The notes under the pieces: model-generated | What the model saw: only the letters and a program-made list of their open reading frames with translations | Database searches by the model: none | Told to the model about the DNA's origin: nothing | In this document: one piece after another, positions 43,523 through 55,792 of the stretch | Numbering within the stretch: the first letter of the stretch is position 1 | How the letters are laid out: each line of letters starts with the position of its first letter | From: Parasitella parasitica | Lineage: Eukaryota; Mucoromycota; Mucoromycetes; Mucorales; Mucoraceae | Length of the DNA stretch: 64,000 bases | Direction of reading: 5' to 3' | Assembly (NCBI GenBank): GCA_025201805.1 | Contig: MU619238.1 | Location: 199,018 to 263,017, forward strand | Program-made: the position numbers and the translations under genes

Positions 43523-43997
43523 ATGGAAAAGATCAAAGAGGTAAGATTAAGGACGACAGGCGCGCAAAGAGAGTAATACTTATTTTTTTTTTTTTCCTCC
43601 AAGAAACTTGAAACCCTCAAGAGAGAGGTTGATTCTGCCAAAAGTCGTGCTGAGGAATTGCAAAACAAGGTCGAGACACTTGAAGCTGAGTCGTCCGCAA
43701 AGGATGAGACGTTGAACAGTCTTCAAGAACGCGCCAAGCAGTTGGAAGAGGAGGTCGACGTTAATGTGGCAAACCTGGAAGACACCACCAAAAGGTAAGT
43801 GTAAAGTGTTGCGAGAGGAGACTTCAAAAGCCTAATTTTGCTTTAGCTTCCGTGAGGCAGACTTGCAAGCTGAACAGCTTACGAAGAAGGCTGTTAAGCT
43901 CGAACAAGAAATTGCCGTATGGGACAAGAAGAACGCTGACATGCAAGAAAAATATGAAAAAACCAAGGCTGAAATGGACGAGTTGACCAATCTGTAA
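43523..43997 (+). CDS. Short tropomyosin
   Basis: Actin-filament-binding coiled-coil protein. Three exons: MEKIKE (43523-43540), an exon beginning KLETLKREVDSAKSRAEELQ and ending DTTK, and a last exon SFREADLQAEQLTKKAVKLE to MDELTNL, stop 43995-43997. Heptad pattern is continuous across the whole 119 residues. The N-terminus (MEKIKEKLETLK) and the AEELQNKVETLEAESSAKDE blocks are those of fungal tropomyosins (Tpm1/Cdc8). The protein is shorter than budding yeast Tpm2 (161 residues), which may mean one or two repeats fewer or a missed exon. A T-rich tract precedes the second exon acceptor CTCCAAG. Confidence high for family. Confidence 0.9.
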
Positions 43998-44143
43998 ATG
44001 ATTCACATCCAGTTTGAACAATTTTTATATAAAAAGGCAATGTTCCCCTATATTGTATTGTGTACATATTACGTTTTGCGTGTGTGTGTGTGGGTAACAC
44101 AGACCTATTTTTATTTCAATATTTTTGCAACAGGACGAGCTTT

Positions 44144-45501
44144 TTACTGATCAACTTTAACATCGAGATCAGGACCATTTCCAACAGGGACAACTTGAGT
44201 GGGATTGATTTGTCGATGGGACATGTAATAGTGTCCCTTGATGTGTTGCATGTTTACCGTATCCTTGACTAAAAAAAATTGAGACATGTTTAGACATTGT
44301 TTTACAAGCAAGCAAGCAAGCAAGCAAGCAAAAAAAATAAAAGAGTCATTTACCGCCTGGCTTTTGATAAATGCGACGAGCCCATTTCAAGATGTTGGGA
44401 TAGTTGTGCTCGATGCTGCCCTTGTTGCACTTGAAATGGCCAAAGTAAACGGGGTCGAACCTATGCCATTTTCTTAGCAGCTGCTCTCTCTAAAACAGAA
44501 TGTTCAAGTGTATAGTACCTGACAATAGTAGTGAATAGACGAATGTCGGCTTCGGTAAAAGTGTCTTGGATCAAGTATTTCTTTCCCTCCAGCATTTTCT
44601 CCACGCGATCCAAAGAGTCAAACAAGGGATACACGTTCTTTTCGTCTACAAACAAACAAACAAACGAGAGATTCAATCGAGTCATTAATCATGCAAGAGC
44701 GTGTACCACTCACAAAATGCGGGACTTACAAGCAGCTTGTGTGGTAGCGAAACCAGACTTGTAGACACCGTTGTTGATAGTATCGTAAATCCATTCGTTA
44801 TTTTCATCAATTTCCTCGCGGAGGGCCTCGGGATAGTAGTTGAGTTCAGCGTGTTCCTTGCTCAAATACTGATTGAATGCAGTGTTGAACATGCGAATGA
44901 TTTCGGAGCTCTCGTTATTGACGATGGTTTCCAGCTTCTTGTCCCACAGAACTGGAACTGTAAAGCGGCCCTCGTAATCAGGGTTGACCTTGTAGTAAAT
45001 ATCGCGGATATGCTTCGCATTGTTGACTGTATCCGGAATTGCGCCGGGACACTCTTCAGCGGTAGAGAACTTCCATCCCTTATCCAGCATCAGGTAGTCA
45101 ACAACAGAGAGGCCGATTAGCTTGTCTAGTCCCTTGAGTTGACGAACAAGAGCAGTGCGATGAGCCTAGAAGCGCATTTCTTGGTCAACTTTTCATGCCC
45201 AACAGCTGTGTATATGCAAAAAAGAAAACTTACCCAAGGACAGGCCCATGAGATGTATAAATGATAACGATCACTACCGAACGGGAAACGTTAAAAATAC
45301 AACAACAACAACTACGAAATCCAATTGAGAACACACACCCCCTCCCCCTTTCCTATAAACTTACGGCTCGGCAGAAAACTTTGCGCTTTGATCAGCTTCA
45401 ACAACATCGCGGAAAGTAGATTGCTGGCGTCTGAATTCGCCATCTTTGGAAGCCCATTTGAGGATGGCAGGCTTTTCATCAGAAGCAGCAGTGGTAGACA
45501 T
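44144..45501 (-). CDS. ecm4: Ecm4-type glutathione S-transferase (Xi/omega-like)
   Basis: Glutathionyl-hydroquinone reductase or omega-like glutathione transferase of cytosol/mitochondria. About five exons. Start MSTTAASDEKPAILKWASKD at 45501; FRDVVEAD; FGSDRYHLYISWACPW joined to AHRTALVRQLKGLDKLIG (catalytic CPWA Cys, created by splicing across an intron). Then FSTAEECPGAIPDT, HIRDIYYKVNPDYEGRFTVP, VLWDKKLETIVNNESSEIIR, EHAELNYYPEALREEIDENN, WIYDTINNGVYKSGFATTQ, DEKNVYPLFDSLDRVEKML, FTEADIRLFTTIVRY and HFKCN...YPNILKWARRIYQ. The last exon ends at the stop 44144-44146. The CPW motif and the INNGVYKSGFA block are signatures of the Ecm4 family. Physiological substrate unknown. Confidence 0.95.
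44306..44331. repeat. AAGC tetranucleotide repeat
   Basis: About six AAGC units, within an intron of the Ecm4-type gene near its 3' end. Confidence 0.85.
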
Positions 45502-46296
45502 GGTTTTTCTTGATAAAAATGCGGTAAAAGACACAGGTAATTTGTTTGTTAAAAGCGGTTTGAAAAAGGATACTCTTGAAAGCAAGTGCATAGGAAGAAA
45601 ATGGAAATTATTTATACCCTTTTTTTTTCTCGCTCTCTTTCTCTTTCTCCCTTATGGCCTAATGCACGCAAAAGGTAGGACTGGGAATTGCTGACCAGAG
45701 CATGAATCAGCAAGTTTTAGCGCCTCAAAATAGCGGATAATACAGCAGCCGTACAGTCGTGTAACGAGCGTCATGATGAAAAATGCAGCAGAACAAAAGT
45801 GCATAAGAAAGTCCAAGCTAATGGAACACCAAGATTGCAAAACACTCGGGCTGGAAGTGATTTATTGCATAATCATTCAAGACATGCAGTAATCATTGAA
45901 TCGCAAAAAAGAAACCCCCCCACCCCCAAAAAAAGCAGCAGAAATACCATATATACACTGCTTGTAGGGGAGTTTGAAGAATGCTCTGCTACAAAATAGT
46001 ATATGAAAAGCCGTGGGCAGCTCGATTTTGACATTATCAGAAGCTGCTTGAAGTGATTTCAAAGGCTTCTTTTACAAATCATCTTTTAACGAGCATCTAT
46101 GCTTGATAGGTAATCGGTTTTACGGGGAGACTACCATGCTGTGATATGCAGCATGAAACGTACAAATAAAGCATGCGTACAATAGTTCTCTCAATAGTCT
46201 GGCTATTTTGTTTTGTTTTGTTTTTTTTAATTAAAAAGAAAAAAATAGGGAAATGCGAACACGCGAGAACAGCACCTCGAGAGAATGGATGAAAGC
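45502..46296. other. Intergenic region
   Basis: No supported gene. It has a C/A-rich stretch at 45916-45933, a T run near 45620-45629 and TTTTG repeats at 46208-46228. It contains the upstream region of the Ecm4-type gene and the 3' end of the fasciclin gene. Confidence 0.5.
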
Positions 46297-48976
46297 TTAA
46301 TCTTCGCCTTGCAGTTGAATACTTCCAGAACGACGCGCTTGGTACCATCTCCAGGCAGCATAGCCGCCGACAGCAATCAAAGCAATAGCAGCAATGGAGC
46401 CAGCGACTAGCGATACAATTTCCCACCATGCCATGTCACTACGGTTGTACTCCTTCTTGGGAACAAGCACACGATCAATTTCAATGACGCCACCGCCTGT
46501 GGTTGAGCGGCCGTAGTTGATGACATTGGCGCTTTCTTGGGTAATACTGCCTTTGACTTTGACAGAGTAACCGCCGATAACATTTCTGCTGATAGTGACG
46601 ATATTGTTATCATCAAGCAAGGTAGGAAAGTCAATGCCAGTATAGCCAATGACTTTGTGTTCGTTCTCGTTTTGTCGCTTGAAATACTTGTCATTTGTGT
46701 TTAACGCCTCATCAGGATCAAGAAGAGGTAACGCAACAGGAAGGACGTGCAACTTGGCCACTCTCAGGAGCGACTCGCGGTCATTATTCAATGCTGAAAG
46801 ACCATCTTTGCCAAATGCACGATCGCTAGGGGCCAAGACAGTGTAAGGCTTTGAGGGATCCAAGTGTTCCAAGACGTCCTTGGCCAAGTCAAAGCGTTCG
46901 AGGAGCCTGAGGAAACTGTGTGTACCCTCAGCAGACAAAAGGTTTCTGTTGGTTACTTCAAGGGTGCTTGGTATTTGGACACGGTCAACGGTGTGGATTA
47001 CGCCGTTTGACGTCAACATGTCGTTTTTCACGACCTGACCGATGACTGTACGGTCTGAACCATCAGCAGCACCGCTGCCACGCACAAAGAGCCCCTCGCT
47101 GGTCTTGTTGAGATCGATCTCTGCACCGGAAGAAAAGGTGGGCTCACGATGCTCGCCTTCTTTCATTTCAGAAGTGTAGAATACGCCATGAACACCGTGA
47201 TAGCTAGTGACTTGAGCTAGTTTGTCCTTGGCTTCAGGCTGCAGCAAGTATCTTGCCAAAAGACCTAAACGAGAAAAGGCGTCATTGTTGGGAGCAAACA
47301 GAGTGATATCATGAGCTTTGGCGATAGTGCTGTCTTGACCTGTGGCGTACAAGGCAGACACAAACGTTGATAAATCCAAATTGGTGGGCAAACGGCTAAG
47401 AGGATCCCGAGGCAATACAAGCGACTCGGAAACATGATAAATGATCAAATTGTCGCCCACAGACACTGCAAAAATGTTAAATTACAACCTACTTTGATTC
47501 TATATACAAAAAAGACGTTAATTACCTGGGTCACCTAAAACAGCTGATCTGCCAAATTGAATAGGATTATTGATGCCATCTTGATGTACTTTGATACGCT
47601 GGTAGGAATTGTCACTCAAGTCATGGTGGGTTTCGGTTTCCAGCAGCTGACCGTCGTGCAGATCCTGCAGATTCCAGCGGCCGTGCACAATGTGGTACTT
47701 GAGCCAGGCTTTGGTGTCTTCTTTTGAATCAGGAAGAGAGATATCGTCATTAGACGGCGCCAGTATAGTTGTGGTCCTACCATTCCCGTTGTCATCCAAA
47801 TAAGCGCCCATGTCATTGTCATTGAACAATTTGATGAAGCGAGTACAGTTCAGACCAATCAAAGATTTACGAACACTTGGTCCCAGGAAATCCTCGTGCT
47901 TGGGAAGAATTGGCTTTTCCAAAACATGAATAACACCTGGTTTTTTTTTTTCGTCAACTAGAGTAAATAAACAAAGCATCCAAAATACAAACATACCATT
48001 TGCAGCCAAAATGTCACTCTTGATCACGTTGACACCATTGACTTTGATAGAAGGTGGCTCCCCTTTCCTGTTTTCGACATAGACTTCAAGGTCCTCCGAG
48101 CCTTCAGCTGTCTTGATGGCAGAGTTGCCTTCAGGCAAACCGTCGCTGTAGTAAATCTTGGTTGCGATTTGATGTCGGAGGATGCGGGACAGATCCTTCT
48201 TGCCCTCTGGTTGGTTCAAGTAGCGTCTTTCGACGGGGGAAAGCTTATCTCCAAACTGATCTCCTTGAACAGCAAAGACAGTGACACCATAAGAGTACTT
48301 GAGGCTCTGATTCAACTCTGCAACTTGGCTCATGTTGTAAAAGCCTTGTGTATCTTTGTTTGCGTGTAAAACTTGGTCTGATTGTTTCAAAACGTTAATG
48401 ATAAATTGGCTGCTCATGTATCAATGACCACTACTCACCGACATAAGATGCCAACGGGATAATCTTGTCAATCGCATGAATGACGCCATTAGATGCGTCG
48501 ATGTCGGCTTGGCTGACCCTGCTTTGTTCCTGGTCGCCGCCATTGCCAACAAAGACTCCGGATGTGGTCTTGGCAATTCGGACCACTTGCGGAACTCGGT
48601 CAACAGTAGCCTCAGTCTTCAAGAGTCTTCCATCCCATAGTTCGTTGGAGAAAACAGCCACGGGGACAATGTGGTTCACGATCTGCTGGCTGCTGATTCT
48701 ACGCTTAAAGATCTTGTCATAGCCATTTGTGTCAAATGCCCTGTTTGTTGGCGCAAATACAGTGCCTGTCGTGAGATCCTTGAATGGAAAGGTCTGGTTA
48801 ACCTCTTCAATGTAAGCTATAAACATGGAGAACCTGCTGTCCGTAGTAAGAATCTCCCAAATGGACGCCTTGTCCTTGCTCTTGTCGAATGAAAGGCCTG
48901 CAGAACATGGGCCGGAAAGGAATGTTGCGATGAGTGTCAGTAACAGCAGCAACGAGTATATAGGTTTTGTCAACAT
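46297..48976 (-). CDS. Fasciclin (FAS1) multi-domain membrane protein
   Basis: Secreted/cell-surface protein of about 800 residues. Start MLTKPIYSLLLLLTLIATFL at 48976 is a signal peptide with a likely cleavage after CSA. Exons are joined at KIIPLASYV, DILAANG/VIHVLE and AVLGDP/VSVGDN. Five FAS1-like units are recognisable by their VIHxxDxIxP-type ends: VIHAIDKIIP, VIHVLEKPIL, IIYHVSESLVLP, VIHTVDRVQIP and VIEIDRVLVP, with typical FAPTNRAF, LAPSNDD, FAPNNDAF and LAPSDRAF cores (NDAF/DRAF). A C-terminal membrane segment WEIVSLVAGSIAAIALIAVG is followed by a short basic tail. FAS1 proteins mediate cell adhesion in animals and fungi; a role in spore or hyphal adhesion or vacuolar membrane (yeast Ylr001c-like) is inferred. 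Partners unknown. Confidence 0.92.
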
Positions 48977-49315
48977 GGTTGCGTTTGTGAAAGAAATGAG
49001 AAAGAAAGAAAAAAGACACCAGGACTGAGCTGTCTGATGTATATTATGCACGAGCAAATTAATGCAAACCATGGATCATCATGCATGCGTCATATTTCTC
49101 ATATGCTGACACAGTGTGGGTGTCTTTTTGAAATAAAAAACCTGCTTTATTTCCGAGTGGCCAATGCCAAGATTGGAAACCTCAGCATGAACAAAGGGGG
49201 GCTAGACACACAAATGAACAAGTGTATTAGAGATTAAAGTCAGATACATGGTTTATTCAAAGTGAGATTAAGTTGGTGATTATTATATTATGTACATGTT
49301 ACTAAAATTTTGTGC
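48977..49315. other. Intergenic spacer between fasciclin and permease genes
   Basis: About 340 nt, AT-rich, with the poly-pyrimidine-poor start region of the fasciclin gene (AAAGAAAGAAAAAAG) and the 3' end of the permease gene. No gene. Confidence 0.5.
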
Positions 49316-51183
49316 TCAAGTTTTAACTTGGGCAGAATGGATCGACTCGTCGTCGAGGATCACTTGTTGGCCGTCAATGACACGAACCGGGCCAGTGAAC
49401 CATTTGCGGCCCCAAAAGTAAAAGTATGTCATTGAGCAAATCATAATGGCAGCAAAGGGGACGATGGCGTAATTCATATTGTCGGCAGTGATGGGAGCTT
49501 CAGTGGGGGTGATGAATAGGGCGCACGTAAAGATGAGCCAGCAGCTAGATATAATACCGCAAACAATACTGAATCTGCCAAGGTTGAAGGGGCCAGGCAC
49601 AAACTTTGAGCGAGACGTAGTGATGCGAAGGAGAATAGGCACCAGATAGGACATTTGAGAGCCAATGGTGTTGACGGACACAATGGCTTCGTACGCGGTA
49701 CTGTTGATCATATAAAGAATTCCAACGATGCCCGCAACAAGAACATTCATCCAGACAGCATTGACAGGACTTTGGGTCTTTTTGTTTAAAGTATGCAGTT
49801 GCTTTGACAGTGGCATAGCACCGTCACGAGCAAAGGCGTAGACCATACGAGAGCTGCCTAAAAGCAACGCTGAGCCGCAAAAGAAGATACTGATCATGAC
49901 AAAGATCAAGAAAACCATGGTCCAAGCGGGACCCACGCCGTCGTAAAAGACTTGGACCATTTGAGGCTGGATGGCATCTTCGCTGACGATTTGGCGCTCG
50001 AAATCAGTGACCATAAAGCTGATGGCAATCAAGAAAAGCAAGCCTGAAATGGCATTTGCAGCAACGGACACAAGGATGCCAAACGGAGAGCCGCTTTGAG
50101 AGTTTTTGGTCTCTTCTGACATATGGGCAGCACTGTCATAGCCAGAAAGGGTGTATTGGGATTGAAGGATGACGAGCAAAAAGGCAAAGCCATTGCTTCC
50201 AAAGCCAGAGCCGTTATAGAATTGCGTGAATACAAAATCGCCAGAAGCCAAAGGCTTGGTGAGAGCAAGGCCGACAATGACAATAAAGGCAATACCGAGC
50301 ATGTTGGCAAAGACTAGTGTTGCATATGCGTTTAGTTCACATTGGATTCAGGGTAAAATGTACAGCTGCACTTACAAGCTCCTTGATTCATGACGCCGTT
50401 CCAGCTAACAGCAACAGAATTGATGATGCCGTGAATAATGAGGATGCCAACAAAAATGCCGTATTGAGCATAGACAGAAAGAGGCTCGCTCTCAGGGTCC
50501 CTTAAAAAGGAAAAACGTGTGAGAAAGCTAACATTTAGTGACACTACATAGCAGCGCAATACTTACCATACTGATACGACACCTGCAATAAATTGAGATA
50601 AGCCTAGATCGACCGAGGAGATACCAACTACGTGTACGAAATGGCCAATTTAATATCGATGTATTTGTATTATACATTGGCTACTTACAGCATAAGCCAA
50701 TCCAGTTGCACCAGCCAGTAACCCAACAGGCGAGCGGAACCCAATCAGCAGTTGCAAGTCGAGATACCCAAAAATAAAGGCCACCGGTTGTAGGATACGC
50801 ACTACAAATCTCGGCCAAGGACAAGGCAACAATGATGGTAAATATCGAAGTGATAATCCAACCGTATATCACACCGACAGAGCCAGCATCGACCATAGCA
50901 TCGCCCCACATGGGTGTCAAACCTGACAGCACGGAACAGCATGAAAATGCAATGGCAAAGTTGGAGAATGCGGAGATGGAACGGTTCAAGTCCTATTATA
51001 TTACACAAGTTTGTCTTGGAATGAGCATCAATGATTTCGTTTGGGCCGTGTTTACCCAGGACAATTTACCTGCTTGTAACCCAATTGCTGGAGCAAGAGT
51101 TCATCAGCATTCAATTCAACTTCACCGTGCTCGATTTGCTGTGCAGTAATTTTCTCGCTTTCAGTTTTTTCAGATCTAACCAT
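49316..51183 (-). CDS. Amino acid/choline/GABA-type permease (APC family)
   Basis: Plasma- or organelle-membrane transporter of the UGA4/HNM1/BAT1 group. About five exons. Start MVRSEKTESEKITAQQIEHG at 51183. The next exon starts DLNRSISAFSNFAIAFSCCS with the family block PMWGDAMVDAGSVGVIYGWI. Then VALSLAEICSAYPTTGGLYF and CWVTGWCNWIGLC; YAQYGIFVGILIIHGIINSV; and the last exon (49316-50300) with SGYDSAAHMSEETKNSQSGS, a signature of this group, SSRMVYAFARDGAMPLSKQL, and several further helices. The C-terminus ends ILDDESIHSAQVKT. About twelve membrane helices. Substrates in known relatives include GABA, choline and polyamines; not inferable here. Confidence 0.93.
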
Positions 51184-52139
51184 TTAGCAGTAGTTATTTG
51201 ATTTATGGCACTTGAAATTGCAAGAAATAAATACAGAAGTTGCTAATTTTCTGGAGTGTGATTTTTTTTTTTCAAAGAGGAGGGAGGTTGGGGGATAAAG
51301 GGAAAACAGTCGAGGTATTTATACTTGTACATGACAGGACGCTATACAAGTTTTTGTGTTTGTGTTTGTGTTTATGTGTGCGTGTGTATGTGTATGTATA
51401 TATATGTGTGTGTGTGCACAAACTGATATTACAGAATTAACTATCTTATCTCCCACGGCAAGTTCCATACAATGAGTATCGTCGGATGGTGAATACCGAT
51501 AACAGCAGCAGTAATAGGCGAAATGTTGATCTGGACACCATGAGCGCTGCAACTACAACGGGCTACCTGGCGTGAGATGTACCATAGACATTTGTCATCA
51601 ATCTGGCCTTATTGGTCGAGTCATCTTCTTTACCATGCTAATTTGGGATTTTAAAGTTCAATATCTAATCGCTTTTTAAGGCATTTATCTTTATTTTACG
51701 ATTTAGGGTCATGTGTCCAAGTTGTGTTGATACCCCACATATGCTTTTACCGTATACATCTAGAGTTAAAATGCCATGGTTGCCTCGCTCTAGTCCAATA
51801 AAGGAACCTTTGAAATATACTCTTTTAAGATATGTGAGTATTTTCTAGTTTCATCAAACATGATTTGCCCATAATTTGTCAGACAGTGAAATGTGCCCAA
51901 CGACATTTTACTCACCTTGAGTTCAGCTTAACTTCAATTGCGTGTGCATAATTGATATACAATTCCGTTCTTTTAGACGCTTTTATTCCATGGCTAGTGT
52001 TTACATTTTTAAAAATAAAAAGTACATGTAATGGATAGATGAATATCCCAAAGAGATAACACAAGGAAATCAAGTCCGTTGAATGTTACACTCTAATCAA
52101 ATGTGATATTATTTCACAAGTATTTTTTCAATCATAGAT
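51184..52139. other. Intergenic region with GT-rich repeat
   Basis: Upstream region of the permease gene. Holds a TGTTTG/GTGT-rich stretch (51354-51418) with TATATATGTGTGTGTG. Otherwise AT-rich with no gene. Confidence 0.5.
51354..51418. repeat. GT-rich microsatellite
   Basis: Imperfect TGTTTG units grading into (TG)n and TATATA. Purine-pyrimidine alternation could favour Z-DNA, which is an inference only. Confidence 0.85.
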
Positions 52140-54096
52140 CTACAAAAAGGGCTGATACCGCTTACATTTAGTGCAAGTTTCTAAAACACACATACAACAC
52201 ACACACACACACTTTACCACGATTGAAATGCCTGCGCACAGTTTTTTCCAAACCCACCATGCTCACAAGGGAAGAGTTTTGTATTGACAGATTCAGAATA
52301 ACATATATTACACAGTGGCCCTTCCTCGTCTTCTGCTACTGTGTCGAGTTGCTGCTGCTTCTCTGCTGGCCCAGCTACAGCAGGCAGCACATCGTCAACA
52401 GCCTGGACTCCGGGCAAAGCGTGATCCCACGGTTGATCTCCAAAATTCACGGCTACATGCTGGTGTCCTGTCAAGCTAATGGTTGGATAGTACGGCGCTG
52501 CTGATTGAGTAGCAAGAGCTATTCTGAATCCATAGTCTTGTCCATTGATGAAGAATGCACAGTAGTTTTGATCCAGGTCCAGCAAACATCCCAGCACGTC
52601 GCCCGTCTTGCATTTGCCTTGAACGCCAACAGCACGCGACAAATGTAGCTCGCCAGCAGCCCAAACCGCACACCGATACGTATCAAACGCAAACCCGTTT
52701 CTGTCATCGCCCACACCACTCCCCTCTTGCGACGATAGCAGGCATTTTGGAGTTGCCCATCCAATCTGCATGATACCGTCCGTTAAAAGATGGACTTCAT
52801 AGTACCATTTTCCACCAGCGCTGCTGGCAATTCCAGCCGTTGCTCGCACTGATTCAAAAAAGAATGTGTCGTTACGAACTTGCAAACAATCCTTACTGAA
52901 TTTGCAGTGGCTGTTCGCGTCAATGGGCTGCATGCAAGTCTTTGGCTGCCGTGGCATTGATGTCCATGTCATTGCCGTTGGCTATTTTTTTTTTTTTTTT
53001 TAATATATATATATGTACAAGTGTGATGGATTCGTGTCGGATTACTATGTCTGCCACTCTAAACATAAAATAGCAACCTTACCTTGGCAAATACATTGTT
53101 CAGCGACCAGCTTAGGCAGAAATGCAGCTTCCTCATGTTCAATATTGACATGCTATTATCATCCTTGTGTGCCTGCACTGTGATTTTCTCCATTTCATTA
53201 CAAAGCGCCTTGTAATTCCAGCTTTGTGTTACTTTGAACGATTTTCTCTTTTTCGCTAGCTTTGATTTGCACGACTTTACCGCTGATTTCAGTTCTTTGT
53301 ATATTCGCACATGATGCTTGATTGACACCAACGTTAGGCTGGGCGAATTTGTGGTGATGGATTCAAATGACGATGACAGTGGCGATTGCTGCAGCATCAA
53401 GCACATGCTTTCACCTATCTTGTCTAGAGATTGCTGTATCACATGTGCTATAGCAAATCGCTTCATCAAATGCTGTTTCAGCGCTCCTGTTAGCGCAAAG
53501 CTGTCCAATGCCAAGAGCGAGTAAATATTATTGTCGTCATGCAAACTTTGAATCAGCATATCCCCCAGCTCGTCTGTCCATATCGATTCCGCCAAGCTGC
53601 CAGCAAACTTCTGAGCCAGCATGGCCCATATGATGGCCGTGTTCGTTTTCGTTTTTTGGGTCGTTGCTTTGTTCAACAAGGCGCTTGTGACATTTTCGAG
53701 TGTATGCCTGGTGGGAATTTCTGAAAAATCAATGACATGCTTAAGAAATGCCATGGAGATTGGACAGCCAAACTTTAACTCTGTTGCCATGGTTACCATA
53801 AAAGCAACGTAACCATGATCTTGCGTTATTGTGATGCGACATGAGAAAGTGCTTTTATAATCGCCATGTATGCATTTAGCTATGTACATACCTTGGCTGG
53901 TAATCGTGTAAATATTCTGCAAGGCTTTACTCATGCATTGTATTCTTCTGAACGCTGCTTGCTCTTGTTGCTCCTCTTGTTCTGTTTCTTGGTCTTGGAA
54001 AGTATCTTTGGCTGTCATTGGATCAGGCTGATCTTGTGCAATCGCCAATATTCTCTTCCAAGTTAGCTGAACACCTGGATATTCAACATTATTCAT
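52140..54096 (-). CDS. SPRY plus RING protein, RSPRY1-like E3 ligase
   Basis: Putative ubiquitin ligase. Start MNNVEYPGVQLTWKRILAIA at 54096. The first exon (to about 53086) is an all-helical N-terminal region with no named domain. Splicing (AAG/GTAAGG...ATAG) gives FAKPTAMTWTSMPRQPKTC and then a SPRY domain: VRNDTFFFESVRATAGIA, GKWYYEVHLLTDGIMQIGWA, GVGDDRNGFAFDTYRCAVWA, TGDVLGCLLDLDQNYCAFFI and AAPYYPTISLTGHQHVAVNF. A C-terminal RING starts CNICYSESVNTKLFPCEH. An intron with a GTGGGT donor (52181-52257) joins this to ETCTKCKRYQPFL and a stop at 52140. That gives five of the usual ligands but not the last Cys pair. If this intron is not used, the frame ends earlier at FQSW. Family assignment is strong; the 3' end is uncertain. 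Confidence 0.82.
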
Positions 54097-54338
54097 GATG
54101 AACTAGACTATTATTAAATGGAAAAAATAAAAAACAAAAGGGCAAGAGCCAAGTTTATATATATAATAACGATGGATTAACTTGGCGAGGTGGATTTATA
54201 TATAAATACACACATATGGGGAGAATAAAAGGGAAAACCCAACAAAAGGAGGTCGAGGGAAACTGATAGATTGCCAATGACATGGATGGAATGTAAACAA
54301 AGAAAATCGGTTTTTTTTTTTATTTATTTATTATAATC

Positions 54339-55792
54339 TTATACTTGGTTAAAGGCCAACAAGTTATTATTAGGACTTGAACTCTTGGAAGAATCAAATT
54401 CTATCTTGTCTCTAGTTGCAATTGAGCGAATCGCATCGTATACTTCCTGGGCAGTAGCATAGTTGTTTTTGCTCATCAAATTGGCTGCAATGCCAGCGAC
54501 ATGAGGGCTTGCCATACTAGTACCATCCATTGATTTAGACGAGTCGACCCCGCCAATATAAGAGCTCACAATGCTGGCACCAGGAGCGTAAATAGCCACG
54601 CATTCACCTACATCGGAGAACTTGGGAACCAAATCGTCGATATCAGAAGCGCCAACTGAAAATACATTAGGATTGGAGGAGGGAGAGAAGAAGCAGGCAT
54701 CTGTACCAGCATTTCCTGCAGAAACAAAAACTGGGATGTTGTATTTCAGTACGAGAGAGTTCAGTGCTTCGTCTAGCAATCTGGACTTGGGACCACTTAG
54801 AGACAGGTTGACGATACTTTTACCAGGAGTGGCGGTTTGGATGACATGCTCAATGCCCTTGAGCAATCCAGAAGTCGAGCCGTCGCCCACTTTGTTTAAA
54901 ATTTTGACAGATTTGACTTGAGCGCCTTTTGCTACACCGTATTCCGACCCAATGATTTTGCCAGAGACATGCGTACCTTTAAAAGAATCAAGGTTAAAGC
55001 TCCAAAATTGCTTTCCCGGTTGTAGTCTTACCGTGTCCTCCCATGTCGGTATTGTCCTCGTGCTTGATCATGTTGGCCGAATGACTGGCTCGACCACCAA
55101 AGTCTAAATGCTCAGCATAAACACCTGTATCCAATACATAAACATCAATGCCAGCTCTGTTTGGGATTTTTTTTTTTTTTTTTTTTTGATGAGTGCATGC
55201 AACGAGAGTTAGTCAAGTAGTGTTTCTTACCCGCCCATTGTGTCATAATTATATTCATTGAGATCACCTCGATCATGCTGGTTGATTCTAGCTAGGCCCC
55301 AGTTTGCGGATTTGGCTGTGTTAATTCTTCTCGATTCGTCTTGACGCTTTTCTTTGGGCAGATAGTTTGTGGTTTTATAGACTTGATTCTGCTCGACATA
55401 GTCAATCGATCCTTGCTGGTAGAGATATTCCAAAAATGCATGATCCGAGAACACGCCTGCAATAGCGACGAAATCTTGACCAATGTTTATGTGATCCAGT
55501 GACATTGTCTGTTCCACAGCAGCAGCAGTAATTGATTCCTCGGTTTCCACTGCTACGTTACGCACAGATGATAGGAAATTGCGATGATGATTCATCAATT
55601 CATTGCGGGCTTTAACGAAAAAGGCAAAAGGGGTAAGTTATAGGCTAAATTTCACATAAAAGACTCCTTACCTGCTGTTCTAGAAACTGACGTCTTGAAC
55701 TTGATAATGTGTGTAGGCTCATTTTCCTCTATTTGTCCAAACGTCAATGTAATGACAGCTGAGATGATACCCAATTGGAATAGCAAACGCAT
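54339..55792 (-). CDS. Subtilisin-like serine protease, proteinase K type (S8)
   Basis: Secreted endopeptidase. Start MRLLFQLGIISAVITLTFGQ at 55792 (signal peptide). A propeptide (I9 inhibitor type) follows, with SVRNVAVETEESITAAAVEQ and SIDYVEQNQVYKTTNYLPKE. Mature part begins around NWGLARINQHDRG. Catalytic Asp in YVLDTGVYAEH, His in GGHGTHVSGKI (made by joining exons after GGHG), and Ser in GTSMASPHVAGIAANL; oxyanion Asn in VFVSAGNAGTDACFFSP. Several short introns are present, one containing a T run near 55160-55187. The C-terminus ends SSPNNNLLAFNQV. Fungal S8A proteases of this type are secreted for nutrition. All three catalytic residues are present. Confidence 0.95.
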
